A stretch of DNA of 64,000 nucleotides. It comes from Pycnopodia helianthoides (taxonomy: Eukaryota > Echinodermata > Asteroidea > Forcipulatida > Asteriidae). The notes under the pieces were generated by a model. That model made no database searches, was not told the origin of the DNA, and saw only the letters and a program-made list of their open reading frames with translations. Below are positions 1 through 13,046 of the stretch, piece by piece (position 1 is the first letter of the stretch; every line of letters starts with the position of its first letter). The position numbers and the translations under genes were made by a program. The stretch lies in assembly GCA_032158295.1 (NCBI GenBank), contig CM063258.1, positions 8,078,583 through 8,142,582 of the forward strand, written 5' to 3'.

Positions 1-410
1 TAAATGCTATGATTGACATCTTGTATGAGGAAGGAGATCAACTGTCAAATTTGCCATTCATTAATTTTGTTGGAAAGTATTGTTATGGTTTTATGGTGAG
101 GGTTTCACAACAGTGCACGTAGGTTTGGAATAATAGAAAACCACATGGATTCTCTACACTTCACCGTACAAAGACGTGGTGTGTTTATGGACTCGTATAC
201 ACTATACTTGATGTCGTTTAAACTACCATCAATCGGCACTGGATATAGTAATCAGTCTGAAATACTGCGCTTTTAGAAAATTACATGTACATTTTGTCTT
301 CCTCGAGCCTTAGCTTGATAAATGATAATTTTCATTTATTAGCTCCAATAACAGGATGAATAGGAAACGAGATGAAATGTACAGTTCAAGATATAGGAGG
401 ACCCCCCCCC

Positions 411-535
411 GTAGAAAAATAAATAAATAAATATATGTATAAAATAATTATATGCAAATAAAACAAACAAACAAACAAACAAACAAACAAACAACAACAA
501 ACAAACACACAAACCCCCAAAACAAAACCAGCCAA
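411..535. repeat. AAAT/AAAC microsatellite
   Basis: Runs of AAAT then CAAA with short interruptions; the reverse-strand open frames rich in CLFV are artefacts of it. Confidence 0.85.
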
Positions 536-2785
536 CAACAAAACCAACCATATTAGTATCGTCAGTATGTAGAACCAGTAAACATGACATGTAAGTTGTT
601 TTCTCCTAAATATTACCATTTATTTCAACGCAGTACTCAGTGGTCAGTTTTCAGACGGGTTTCCTTATTATGCTCTTCTATAATAAATAATGCACCATCT
701 TATAGATGTATTGCACTCTATGTTTTTTTTTCTAATTGGTATGTTGTAGTCTGGAAACCGGTTGTCACAGTATAGCATTTAATTTTGTAGTACTAGTTAT
801 CCAGGCGTCCCTGTATTAACCTTATTATTACTGGCACGAACAAAAAAATGATAGTACAAAGTTTGTAAGGTTGGAAAAGGTTGACGGGCCTGACATGTAT
901 TCTCATACCGGGGTAAAGTTGTTTTTTTTTAACCTAAGGAAAATAAAAACATACTGTTATTGTTTCCCCGTTTTGTGCATTGTTTGATTTAGTGGTAGAT
1001 ATTGATGCCTAATTTGATGACTTAATACTATTGTAAACCATGAACGAGCCAAAAAACAAATAGATATATTTTACCATCAGACTGATCGGTTACATAATCG
1101 TAAAACAATGTTTGAAATAATGATCAACAGAATCGATAAAAACCAAATGTTTACATACATGTTCATCTTATGTTTACACCTGTCATGATATATTTTCCAG
1201 ACTTTGAACACTGGTTCTGTGGTTGTGAGGTCTTTTCATTTTTAACGGTTATCCGTTCATAATAATAGGCCTGTCGCGATTTGTTTTCACGAGTCACCTT
1301 CAAGTTTGCACCGCCTGATTTCCCTTTTTATAAATGCATTGTTTCAGGCTTCACATATTCATACCTCTTAAATACAATTTGTGGGTTGGAAGATTACAGT
1401 TGTCTCACTATTTCATGCTCGTTGAAACATTTTTTTCTCTCACTATGAGCACTACATAAATGTATCAATCAATTTAAAAATAGTATTAATATGATATTAA
1501 TAATTTATTCATTATCTCATGCTCCGTCTGTTGCAGATTCTTCACCTCGCAATTGACTGGAAAATTCGCACGAGAATGCAATGCCCATAATGATTATTCT
1601 GACAGATCTCCCGAGAACTGACGATCAAGAATCAACTCCTAGAGACTTTTGTGAGGTACTTATTCTTTCGCTCATTCTGTTAGAAAACTAGGTCTTGATT
1701 CAAATTCACTTCCATCAAGACACATCTGTAATTTCCCGACCCAATTTATAATAGTTGTTTTCTGTCCCACTTTTAGGTGTTTCAGCTTGCCATACTTTCA
1801 ATTTTAATTCAGTTATCCGGATTTGTTTTCACTCTTGTGGTTAGTATCGGTCCCATGGGCATTTTTGAAATAATCAATTCACCATAGGCACTTACTGCCG
1901 AGATAACCATGGCGATACACGTAAACATTATTTTTACCATTTTGCAGCATGTTACGCACAACCCGTCGGTGCCCGGTTTTTCCCCCAATCCTGCCACTTT
2001 ATTATGAATTCATCGCCTCCGGGCGGTCCCGCTGGGGCGTTTAGCTGAAATTGCATTTGGATCGCTTGGAATAATTGGAATTGTGTCCAGTCTGCATTTA
2101 CAAGGCCGTTTGGGCTGTCCGTGGTGCATCATGCAACGCGGCCATCATTGATTTGCAATGTTATAATTTCACAGTGCTACATGTTCATCCAAGACGGACT
2201 TCTATCATGTCTTACGTCATGCCACCATTTTTTTTTTACCTCCTTTCCTCCCCCCATTATTTCCATCGCAATCAAGTCGAAGATATGATGCAATCTGTCA
2301 AGGCACTTTAACGCGGATTCTTCGTTTGCCCTCAACCCAGAAATCAAAATGGAAATTTGAGGAAGTGGGACATATAATTTTATTTATGTTATGACTGCAG
2401 ATGTTGAATTTATTAAATTAGTTCTGAACACCTTGAGTTTAACAACTTAATGTATTTAAGATGCTCCGGTTTTTGTAATGTCTGAAATGCTTGGCTGTCT
2501 TACGTCGATTGAGGTTATTTTGGTAAATATGCTTTCTAGCTGGAGATGTTCAAAACAATCGTTGATATAAATTGACATTTAGATGAGAAAAGGCTTTTTT
2601 TAAATTTTTTTTTTTTTTACTGATTTCAAATGTTAAGATACGGGTATGGATTTCCATCCGACGTAATGTTTGTGGCTTTCAGTGAAAACTTGCGTCACTC
2701 TACTATTTAATGATGTTTCACAAAAAGAACTACACATTTGACGAGAGAAATGAAAATTGGCTTCGATTAGAAAAATGTATCTTAC

Positions 2786-2922
2786 CCATCGGCACATGCT
2801 TGCACTCGGGCCCAGTGATTATAGCCTCCTCCAGCTTCATGTCCATGATGCTGTCTTTTCCCCTTTCTTGGAGATGGTACTGATGGTGCTGCTGATAACG
2901 AAGATGGTGATGAGGAGGCAGA
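2786..2922 (-). other. Possible coding exon, unidentified
   Basis: On the minus strand, 137 bp are bounded by a plausible acceptor (TTTACCAG) and a strong donor (GATGG|GTAAGAT). An ATG at 2846-2844 opens 20 codons reading MDMKLEEAIITGPECKHVPM up to the donor. A second frame is also open and Ser/Pro-rich (SPSSLSAAPSVPSPRKGKR). I recognise neither. If it is real, the gene would continue left of the window. The GA-rich composition could produce both open frames by chance. Confidence 0.18.
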
Positions 2923-5289
2923 CTGGTAAACAGGAGAGCAAAATACAATAAGGATCAAAATGATTAGCAAGTCTGGTTATAGGTAGAGCTGCTTGTGGAG
3001 TGATTTGTCCAGAATGATGAAGACGCCGATGATGAAGTCAGTCAGACAGAGAGAGAGAGAATAATACACTTAGATGGCGATATAAGGAAACCATAGTCTT
3101 GGCAAGCAGCAGTTGAAGAACTTGGAGGGTGCAGAGGATGCGGATTTTATTTGTACCGGTATATTGATCTTCTCCAGGGAAAGTTCCGTTTGATAGACTA
3201 TAAACTTGATGCTGCTGTTTCACTCGGGGGGTGTAACACACCAACACCGTGTTACTTGTCTGGTTGCAGTGATCAAACTGCCTGATGATCATACACGCAC
3301 CTGCTTTGTAAACCCCCAGCCACTATCAGTTTCCAAGTTGTGGTTAGGCTGATATTCAAAGGCGACTCTAAGAAGTATCTTTGCTTATGATGATGCACCG
3401 GGTCTCAAATGATACGGTCATATATTTGAGATGACAGGCAAGGTGGGTGTGTACGTGTTCAGTTGTAGAAAGTCGGATTCCAGCTCCAAAATTATCTACT
3501 TGTTTGTCTATTGTTTTTTAAGATGGAGAAAGTTAATGTCGATATCCACCTGTTATTCCTCCAATGTAGACATGACGTGAGTTTTCCCCTCACACCACAC
3601 GCTCTGTTTGTCATTAATTAATCCGGCAGCAGGAGCAGTGTCTGTACAGTGTACTGCTCGTTTAATACTCTGTCAGAAACTGAAGGAGATACCAAACCGA
3701 AGTCCACTTTCCCCGATCACCGTTGTGTGTGTCTCACCAGAAGAATGTTTGGGAGATTTGGGTGGTGTTTTTTTCTTTATTTCTGGGATGCTACGCCTTC
3801 CCATGTGCACCTTATACCACTGTGGTCATCTCCCCCGTCATGATTCCACCTCTTGTTATCCATCTGTGGTGAGAGAGGAGGACAGACCTGCGCAGTACGA
3901 CTCACACTTCCTCTCCTAACACGCAGCCAGCTAGAGGATGACGACAAACAAATCGCTATTGCGCGTTCGGGCTGCCGTTTGGTCGTGAATTATTCATGAG
4001 CGCCACGTGGGATGGTCAGTGCTGTGTGTGATACTAGTAACAGTTCCGTGTCTATCTTTAGAAGAAAATCCCTTCCCTACAAAGTTTGCTGAGGTGTGCG
4101 TGGGAAGAATCTCTATCCACATTTTTAGATTACGTCAAATCCGAGAATGTGGCCCAATTTTTCCTTTCCCCCCACAGGCTGCGTATGTAGACATGGCCCT
4201 ATGTGCGCGGATGACGTGCCGAAGACGCTAATCTGAACAACATATATCTCAAGCAAATGTCATCACTGTAGGAGGGAGAACCAGTAAAGCGAAAAGACAA
4301 CTTTGGCGATCTACTGTGAACTACTGACAAATAGCCATATCGGTAGCAGCTGCGTTTGTGTAACATATTATTCATCATTACAAAATGTGTTTGATGGCCA
4401 GAAGGCATAACTTTTTTTGCTAAAAACTGAACATGAAGCTACGCAGTTGTAATAAATTATCCTATTGTGTAAAAAGGGGTAACGTTTTTTTAAAAGTTGA
4501 AAACAGTTTTGTCCAATTTCTTATCCTATTAACGAAGGTGATCATTCGAGGGAAAAAAAATCACTTCAGAGCACACAGAAATGTTGTCTAACTCGGTATG
4601 TTGCCCTTCACCGTCAAATCACACACTTCGTACACGAGCCAAAAAGTGCAGGGAGAGTAACAAGTCGTGTTAGCACGGGTGCTACTGCCAGTGCCAGGCA
4701 ATGCTGTCCAAGTGCAGACCACTGTCCAACTCCGCGGTCGGGCGTTACCCTTTGTCTTCAGCGGCCCGGGGCACCACTGCCTAGCGTGCGGCATCTATTG
4801 TCCGGCCAGCAGCTGCTGGCTGCGGGCCGAACCGACCGAACCGGCGGGGAGTATTGGCTTGGTGCACTGCCATAGGCCCCAAACATTTCCGCTGGGTATG
4901 GGCTGTGCCGTAAAACAAGAGAGTTCTATACTTAGCAATCGATACCGTCTATTGTCAGTTGACCAACTAGCTTCGTTTCTCTGTTTATCCCTCAGTAAGA
5001 ACGAGGAGGCGAGGGGGGAACTGACAATAACATTGCGACTTGGGCTTTTTTTTTACACTTAAAGTTTACGTAGGCGTGTTTCATGTTTGTGACTTCACAT
5101 TAGCTTAATACGTATACAGTAACGCCCGTCGAACCATCAGTTGACAAATAAAATAAATGTCTTCAGAGTTCACCGAAGTTTGATTAGATTCACAGAGGCT
5201 GTTTCGCGCATGCTGTTCAATAGACTGTAATATAACGCTATTTATCAATGTAAAGTAAACTAAAATTGCAATGTTGGGGGAGGGCTCTT

Positions 5290-5420
5290 GTCGAAGCCCG
5301 ATTCATACTTCACGCGAAGCGACTTACGTGACGCAAACAATCTTGTACGCCCCGTTTTCCAATTGTGACGCGAATTTGAAATTCGCTTCGCTTTTGCTTA
5401 TCGCATGAAGTACATGAACC
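5290..5420. mobile_element. Foldback repeat with CGCGAAGCGA arms
   Basis: ATTCATACTTCACGCGAAGCG is echoed in reverse by TTCGCTTCGC and CGCATGAAGTACATGAA about 100 bp on. No coding capacity. Confidence 0.5.
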
Positions 5421-6067
5421 GAGTTTTTAACGTTTAGAAATACCAGAACAACAGATTACAAATGCAGCTCTCTACAACATAAATTCAAAGTTTGAAGGTT
5501 GACCCAAAAGTTCATAATTATAGGAGAACTGACCCTTCACATCCCACCTGTGATGACGGTTCCCAAATTGGGCTGGAATCCACACATTTCTTTTAGTTAT
5601 CGATATGGGTAACAAAGTGGGTATCAGACTGGACCCGGTAACAACCCCACCCCCTTCTCTGCCCGCTTATCCCATAGCACCACACTATACGTTCAGACAT
5701 GAAGCTTGGGGTAAAAGAAAAACCCCTGCTCTAACCCATTCTTCCTCTGCCTCCTCGGCACGGCCCGGGGCCCTCGATCAGCCGCTTGCCACTGGATACA
5801 CTCAGCGTTACAGGTGTGTTGGTTCCTCCCACTCGAAATGTCAAAAGAAAAGTACACGTGAAAACCTGATTTTTTTTCTACCCCCCTTCTGTATTCGTGC
5901 CACAGTCACTTAGACAATAATGCACCCATCCAAACACGGCCCAGTGACTGCCACGAGTAGCAGAACAATCGCAAATAAATCCCAGTAAATGAGGGCTCAG
6001 AACGTGGCCACGTGGCCCGTTTGGGAGCTGGAAACAAGTGTTTGTTGGCACAGGTGCCCTTTTGACG

Positions 6068-6081
6068 GTTGCCGAGGCAAC
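6068..6081. promoter_or_regulatory. RFX X-box, perfect palindrome, flanked by CACGTG E-boxes
   Basis: GTTGCCGAGGCAAC fits the RFX X-box consensus with both half-sites intact and a 2-bp spacer. CACGTG E-boxes lie at 6009-6014 and 6088-6093. RFX sites mark ciliary gene promoters, but no gene was recognised within several kb. Confidence 0.4.
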
Positions 6082-7077
6082 CCGGGTCACGTGGTAAGCC
6101 ATAATGTCAGATCTTCAGATGACAAAATATGCTGCACTTTATCACACAGATATGGACCTCCAAAAGTATTTCATTCGGTTCTTTTTGTCTCATTGTGTGG
6201 GTTTTACCACCCATGGATTATTGGATACAAACGAGACTTGGCAGGCTTTTTGAAATAATGTTTGAATACATTGTATGGTTTGCATACTTTTGTGTGTGAA
6301 AATACATCTCATAACTGTTGCAGGCATGTAATTTCTATAGATTTTTTTTCCGAGTTCAGGATTTTTTCAAAATGTCCTTGAGCCTTCAAACTTTCTTGAA
6401 ACGAGTACCAGTCACCAAAGGGAGGCAAAGTAGTCCCCGGTGTGTTCAAACCTGTAGTTTTGTCTTCCTCATGATGTACAGAGTCTAATAAACCTGAATT
6501 GTAACATCTGAGAGGTTCTGGGACAAGAGGAGAAACCCTCGCCGCCGAGCCATTTTCTTAGATACTTTTCCGCATTCTTTAAATCTCCTCCTTACTGTTG
6601 TAAATATGTGTCGATTTTGGAAAGTACCGTAAGTAATTTCGGTCGACGTTTCGAGTAGTGTACTTCAATCGTCTTCAGAATAACTCGAAACTCGCGCTTT
6701 TAAAAACGTCAGTCTTCAATGTTTATGCACGTGTTAGGGAACAAGAGAAACGCCAATAAAATATAAGGGAATGGAAACGACCAACAGATCATTTCGATAA
6801 GGGCTACATATTTTTAATATATACCAGGCCAGTGATATCATGTTCTGGCGGGCTATTGTTACCTCATTGAGTATTAGAAGTGCATGGTGAGGACAGCCAT
6901 TGTAAAGGACAATAATACTAGCACTGGTGATTTATGTAGTCCCAGTGCTTTATTGGGCGCCGACTATTTGGATGCAGCTGTAGTTGGCTGGGAGTTCGTA
7001 AAAGATAGGTAGACGTAGCCACAGCCGTATATACGATAAATGCCCGAACTGACTGCTTCCGCTACGGCGATTTTACA

Positions 7078-7268
7078 GGGCCCAATAAGAGCTGCTTAAA
7101 CAGGAAATATTGCTTACAATTTTTCTGCTAAACAGAAATGAGAAGGATACCAGTCACAAATGGTACATGTGACATGGTATTTTGGCTGGTAACCTTAATC
7201 TGGTAAGCATTAATTTGGTTGTGCTCTAGGTACTTTTTGTGCTTGAGCAGCTCTATGAAATCGGCCCC
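7078..7268 (+). mobile_element. Palindromic MITE family D, copy 1
   Basis: ~190-bp near-palindrome, starting GGGCCCAATAAGAGCTGCTT and ending CAGCTCTATGAAATCGGCCC. Central GATACCAGTCACAAA and CTGGTAACC blocks define the family. Confidence 0.7.
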
Positions 7269-10200
7269 AGGTCGTTACCGTTGAAAATCAATGGTCGTAT
7301 AGCCGTAGCCAAAGATGGTAACATTGAGCGAGGGCTGTCTCTCACCACTAGCCGAACAAGCCAATGAACTTATTAACCACACTGCGCGGTGTGATCAACA
7401 TCGCACACTTCCTTATCTGCTTTGTTGCAACGTTAAGATAGACTACTTTTTCAATTCTCACAAAAAATTACAAAATGTGTTTTTCAGTCACGACCCATGT
7501 ACAGCTTCATCGTGGTACGTCTTCAATTCAAACCAATGGCACCAAACCGTAGGCTGGAAGAAGAAAAAACACATTTTGTTCCTCTTTCAGTTTAATTAGA
7601 ATCCGTTCTAGATTGCGATTGCACACAAGGAGTGCGTTAAAGGTGGGGGTGTATGTAGCGTGATAACTAAAAACGCACCCGTGAGTTAGCTGTGAATACC
7701 AGGCCAAACCCCCACGAGTCCCTTCTTAGTAGAGTACGCTCATGGTCGCCTCGGCTCATGCAATCGATGCTTTGAGATCGATGTGTTTTCGACCACCCTT
7801 CTTTCCTCCCTTCCCCCTTCTCCCTGTCTCCCGTCTTAACCTCAACTAAACACGAGCCAACAATCGTTAGGGTTACCATTGATCCGCCGACGGCTCCTTT
7901 GAGAGGCAGCTCCTGCATTCACCCAAGTTGTGAGACGGACAGCCGGTTGGGTTCCAACCGCGCGTTACTTCTGCCATTATCATAAATTTATGAAAAAGGC
8001 TGGATTAGACCGCGCGTCATTTTTCACCCCCAAAAAATCATAAAATTATAGGTTTATTATTGTCTGCGATGAGTTCAAATTGCACAGGCGACCCGTGTAC
8101 TGTTGGACGAACACTCTTTAATGAAATTTCACTTGACATAAATGATAGCTTTTCACAATAATTATTTATTATGCCACAAAGGTCCATTAAATGAACTATT
8201 AAATATTCATATCTAATTTCAAGTTGATCTGTTCATGCTTTGTCAAACTGTGTGTTCCAGGAGTGCCATGATATCATTTTTTGAAGTGTCAGTTTATCTT
8301 GAGGCAACATGCTAGTGGCACTTGAAGACTGAAGTTGTTTTATAGGCCTATTAAGTTATTATTTATTTTGTCTGTAATAAGCAAAAGTTTTGCATTCAAA
8401 AGAATTATTATTTTTTTTAGTGCTTTTCGTCACCCGAGAAAAAAGAACTGGCCCGATTGTTGTCATCTTGTCGGCAAGCTGTATACACAAGACATGTAAA
8501 AAATAATTGCTGGGCCAAGTAGTTTGTATATATCGCTGTTGCTGTTGTGCTGAAGTTCTGTATGTTTATATTTCGCGAAGGATTGGCCTCCTTTCGGTTG
8601 ATCATTGGGTCCAGTGTTTTCCCGAATCGGGCAAACTGTCTCCTTGTTGGTCCACACTTACCGAGTTCCTAACTTCTTCTTCCCGAACAAGCCTGCTCTA
8701 CTTTCGTCACACTACACCCCAATTGAACAAAGTCCGGCAGGAAAGTTTGATTTGAGCCAGTTGGAGTTGCCCCCAGAGTTCTCAGAGAGAGGGAGAGAGA
8801 GAGAGAGGAGTAGAGGTGGGATTCAATCAGTACGTACTCGTCTTGGCAGAAAGCCTACATCCCGGAGAGCTCTCCTCTCCACACCTCTCCACTCTGTCAG
8901 TCTCCCTGACCGACTTGTAGACATTCTTCGATCGTCTTTTTTCCCATCTATATAGTTCCTTCCATTCATGCCGTCTTGAACGCTGACCGAGACGTGTTGC
9001 GTTGTTTGAATTTGGATCAGTTTCTTCTACAGATGCTAAACCCCAATTAGCTGAGATGCGAACTTGTGCGTGCGTGCCTGTGACTGGTTTCCCCTCTAGT
9101 TTCTGCTTTGCACTTAAATTGGGAAACGTTTATGCTTAATAGTTTACTGAAAATTACGTAAGTGTATGGACAAATTGTCAACAAACTTTTGGAAAACTGA
9201 TTTCAACAAATTCATTACTAACTTGGAACCTTCACGCGTATTATTATTGGAGGAGGAGATTCAGAAATGTTGACGTAATCCCCCTACCAAGAACGACTGC
9301 TTCTACAGAGATGCAAAGTACCCAAAGGTACAAGACAAAAAATATTCAGGGTCTTGCGGATATGATCAGCGACAAAACCTTCCTCGATATCGGGTCGTGG
9401 GCTATGTCTGTATTTTCATTTCAAGGTAGAGCTGTCAGGAGATTTGACAGTGATGACTTATGAAACGTTCAAAGCAGCGCTCGCTCCCGGAGTCAATGGC
9501 CGGCTGGTGTTTTATTATGAACTGTAGGCGAAGGACTAACTGAAGTCTTGTTTACTCCAGTTTGTATCTGAAATTTGGTTTGAGGTCTGCTGGCTGTGAT
9601 ATTCAAAACCCGATGTTCTTCGGTGAGACTTATTTACAACAACAACAATTGTTTAAGATTTTGTTGGAATATACTTTCTATTTTATGTCATTATACGCGA
9701 CCGACAGCATGATGGTTACATCCATACAGCGAAAGGCAGCTGAAGCTTGGCTTACATACTCCATTTGCATTGGAACTTGTTTCTCTGATGGTTAAGTTAC
9801 GGTACGCTGGGTTTGACTTTTCTCGATCCAATATTTTTCATATTAGAGGACAGTAATTTCAAAATTGCGAAAGACCCGTTTCAATGCCGGACAAAATAAT
9901 GTGGCGTCCCTAATTTGACGTAATTCTAGTTGTCAGCATGATGTCTTATTCAGTACACTATTTTGGGCCATGATTGGTAGATGGTTCAACGCTTTACAGT
10001 TGGGTTATTTTGTTGAAAGAGACGGTGTCTCGTTGCTTACAGTCGCGGAGCTATTTGGGTTCATTATACATCACAGTCGTCAGTTTGAATCCAATGGCTC
10101 ACTCTCGGTAACAGAGGTACTTTAAGTGACAATTATTCTGCCCTCATGGGTACTTTTAAGTCTTCAAGAAATTAGTGTATCGGGTGACAACGGGAGCCTT

Positions 10201-11497
10201 ACGAAAATAGTTCCACACAGTACGGTAATATTTTATTGTTGACATTTGTTTTGTTCGATAATGTTGACTGTCTGATAGAATAGCAGTATTTCCATGAAAA
10301 CGTATCACACAGACGACTATTTTGCAAGTTAATTTGTTGATATATTTTTTTTGGGGGGAAAACAAGCGATAATCATTCACTCGTTATTGCATTGTTTTAT
10401 CCGGTCAGATTGCAGTGTATTGGTAACATGACCAATTTTATGGAATCATCCCCGAAAATTGTAGCTCGTATGGCAGATATGGGCTCACTAATTCACGAAT
10501 TAGAGGGATAAATTGGAGCGATTATTCGGACGCCTTGCAGGAACACAGGGCCTGAAGTAGCTGGGAGAATTGTAAATCACACAGGCAGAGAGTTATAACG
10601 TTGAGTCTTTATGGGTGCTACTGGAGAGTGTGCCGCCAACCGAGTACCCTGCTGCCCGAAGTCCTGTCACTTTGAACGGCCGTGCATACATCCTACAAAA
10701 TGAGTAACATTTTCTGAAGCGGTGCCGGTGTAGTCTTCCCAATTGCCGCGCGCAGAATTCGAAATGACCCATCGCCCTCTAAGTTCTTTCTTGGGTCGGG
10801 GCTTGGGAGTTCACCGGGGGCTATAGTTTGTGTCTTCTGCCGGTCTGACTGGGGATCGCCCCGTGGGCGAAGCGAGAGGATCGAGCGGTGCATGTGCTGC
10901 GCGGCGCACGGTGTCGTGTTTCCGAGCTGCTGCTTGTTTTCGTGTGTGCGGTTCTTCTTCTGTTGTTACATAGCACTGAATGGAGATGGGGTGTCCTACG
11001 GCACTGTCTGTTGTCATTTTGTTGGTCGATTGCGAAGTCGTCTTAGTTGGACCCGCAATCCGCATAGTGCACACATTGTACGAGAGCAGAATATTCCCTC
11101 CTTCAATAATAATAAAGCGCATTGTACGGACAACACTTTTTTTTTCATTGCCGTTTTAGAAAGTACAATTTCTCTAAATTGTTGATCAGATACTCGATCA
11201 CTTATTGGCGTTGCCATGACACTGAAGACAGCCTGTGATCTTGAATCTCCATCTAGATATGCAAATTTACGCAATAATGATCATCACGTGCCTGACCCTC
11301 CAACCACTATCGATCGAGAATATCTTGAGTTTATTTCGCTCCTCCTCCTCCATTTCAGCAGAGGGCTTTTGGTATGTTTTTGTTTGTTTGTTTGTTTTTT
11401 TCCCCATTTACAATCGAATGGTGCTTCCTGAGTACTCCACCCTCTTCTAACTTTCTATCAAGCAACCTTGCTTCGACTCTGTTCTTCTATACTTGTG

Positions 11498-11570
11498 ACA
11501 CTGCGGTAGAGTGGTTGAACTTCATGACTATATTTATTTGGGTTTGAATCTTGATTGGTATTGATACAGT
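11498..11570 (+). mobile_element. Possible SINE head fragment
   Basis: GGTAGAGTGGTTGAAC and GGGTTTGAATCTTG resemble A and B boxes at about the right spacing; no tail is seen. Confidence 0.3.
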
Positions 11571-13030
11571 AATTTCCCCCACCTTGCCATATAAAGTTTT
11601 CCCCTTTTTTCATTTATTTAGCACCAAATGCTCATGCCAAGGAGAGTGTGTGTATATACTCCTTCCCTTCTTGCCTACGAGTGTCCATTAATCTCTTTTG
11701 GAATGAAGCAAAAAGCTTCTTTTGTTTTTAATAATCTTATCTTGGAGGAGAAAACTGCAGAGTGTATAGAAAAATAGAAAGAGACGTTTTGGCAAATGCA
11801 CTTTTCATTTGGAACTGAAACGAAAATCCAGTTTACGGGTTTTAGCAGGAGGGATTCGAACCACCCGGAATGATATCCAAAGATGCAAGGAGGGGCACCA
11901 CTACGTGTCATGTTTACAATCTTCTTACTTCTCTCGTTCTTGTTTTTCTTTGTTCCTTCCTTGTTCTCGTCTACTTTTCCATAATAATAAGAACCAAAGG
12001 CCAAATGGACACATTACAGAAAGCTGCTTGCAACATAAATCACTATATTGAGCAACCGGTCTGGCATTCACCGTGCTATAGAGTGACTCACTATGTCCGA
12101 GAGCCCTCCTCCCGCCACGCTTCGTCACCGAGACCTCCCCTTGCCCCCCGTACTTTACTCTATACCTCTCTTCCACACTTGAAATCCATCCCGGCCCGTG
12201 CTCTCGCCGCACGTTCTTCCCGCAAATTGGTCCGCGTTCCGGCACCCGTCTCCCCGATGCTTCATGCAGCCCCCCACTACAGCGGTCAGTAAATAGCCGT
12301 GTGTAATAGAGCGTTTCTCCGTGTCGCAGGGCCCAATGTGAATATGACTTTTATTCTTTGCCCTTTTTTTTCCACATCGTCGATGCAATTTGTGCATATT
12401 TTTTAAAGAGGAGACGGTTTTTTTTCTTTTCTTCAACCCATTTTGAAGAAGCAGTTACCGGGGTGATTTCAGGCACCCTCTCGGAGTGACTGCTTCAAGT
12501 GAGTCTTCTTTCTTTAGTTCTGGGCCCGCAAAGCAAAACTTAGATGACGTCATTCGTATCTGCGTACTGATGATCACAGTTCTCGTCGGCCATTTTGTTT
12601 ATTCGCGCTGTTTGTTTGTTCGCGCTGCGTTGAATGCATATTATGAAGAACTCAAATAAACCACAGGGTTGATATTGCGAGAATGACATCAACAAGGATT
12701 CGTAACCGCCCAGTGTAACTGTATTCGAAATACAGTGGATTTATCATACAAGATTTGATTACTGTAGGCTATTGTAATATTTGAAGTAGGCCTTATTACA
12801 GACAGTCGAGTCTTCCAATTTGTCATTGTAGATGTATACATGAAACGCATCCCAATGTACAGAGAGGAAGCACATCACTAAATAGAACACACACTTCAAG
12901 TTATCACCGGGACATTAGTGATGATAAATATTTCAGTCAGTCACGTCCTCCGACGAACCGTTTAACAGTCAGTTCGTCACTTGTTGGAATTGAGTTAATT
13001 TCATGCTAAGTGGAACATATAGCTACTCTG

Positions 13031-13046
13031 CGTGTGTGTGTGTGTG
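13031..13046. repeat. GT microsatellite
   Basis: (GT)8 run. Confidence 0.8.

Larger units (their letters stand above)
1..7077. other. No supported gene
   Basis: Apart from the weak exon at 2,786, the microsatellite at 411, the foldback at 5,290 and the X-box at 6,068, I see only short unrelated open frames. A GC-richer segment (4,640-4,900) and a purine-poor stretch near 5,630-5,780 are candidate regulatory DNA. No TTAA MITE is present. Confidence 0.6.

Noticed and set aside
3..113. Possible exon ending at a GTGAGG donor at the very start of the window
   Set aside because: 37 open codons with no recognisable similarity and no visible acceptor inside the window.
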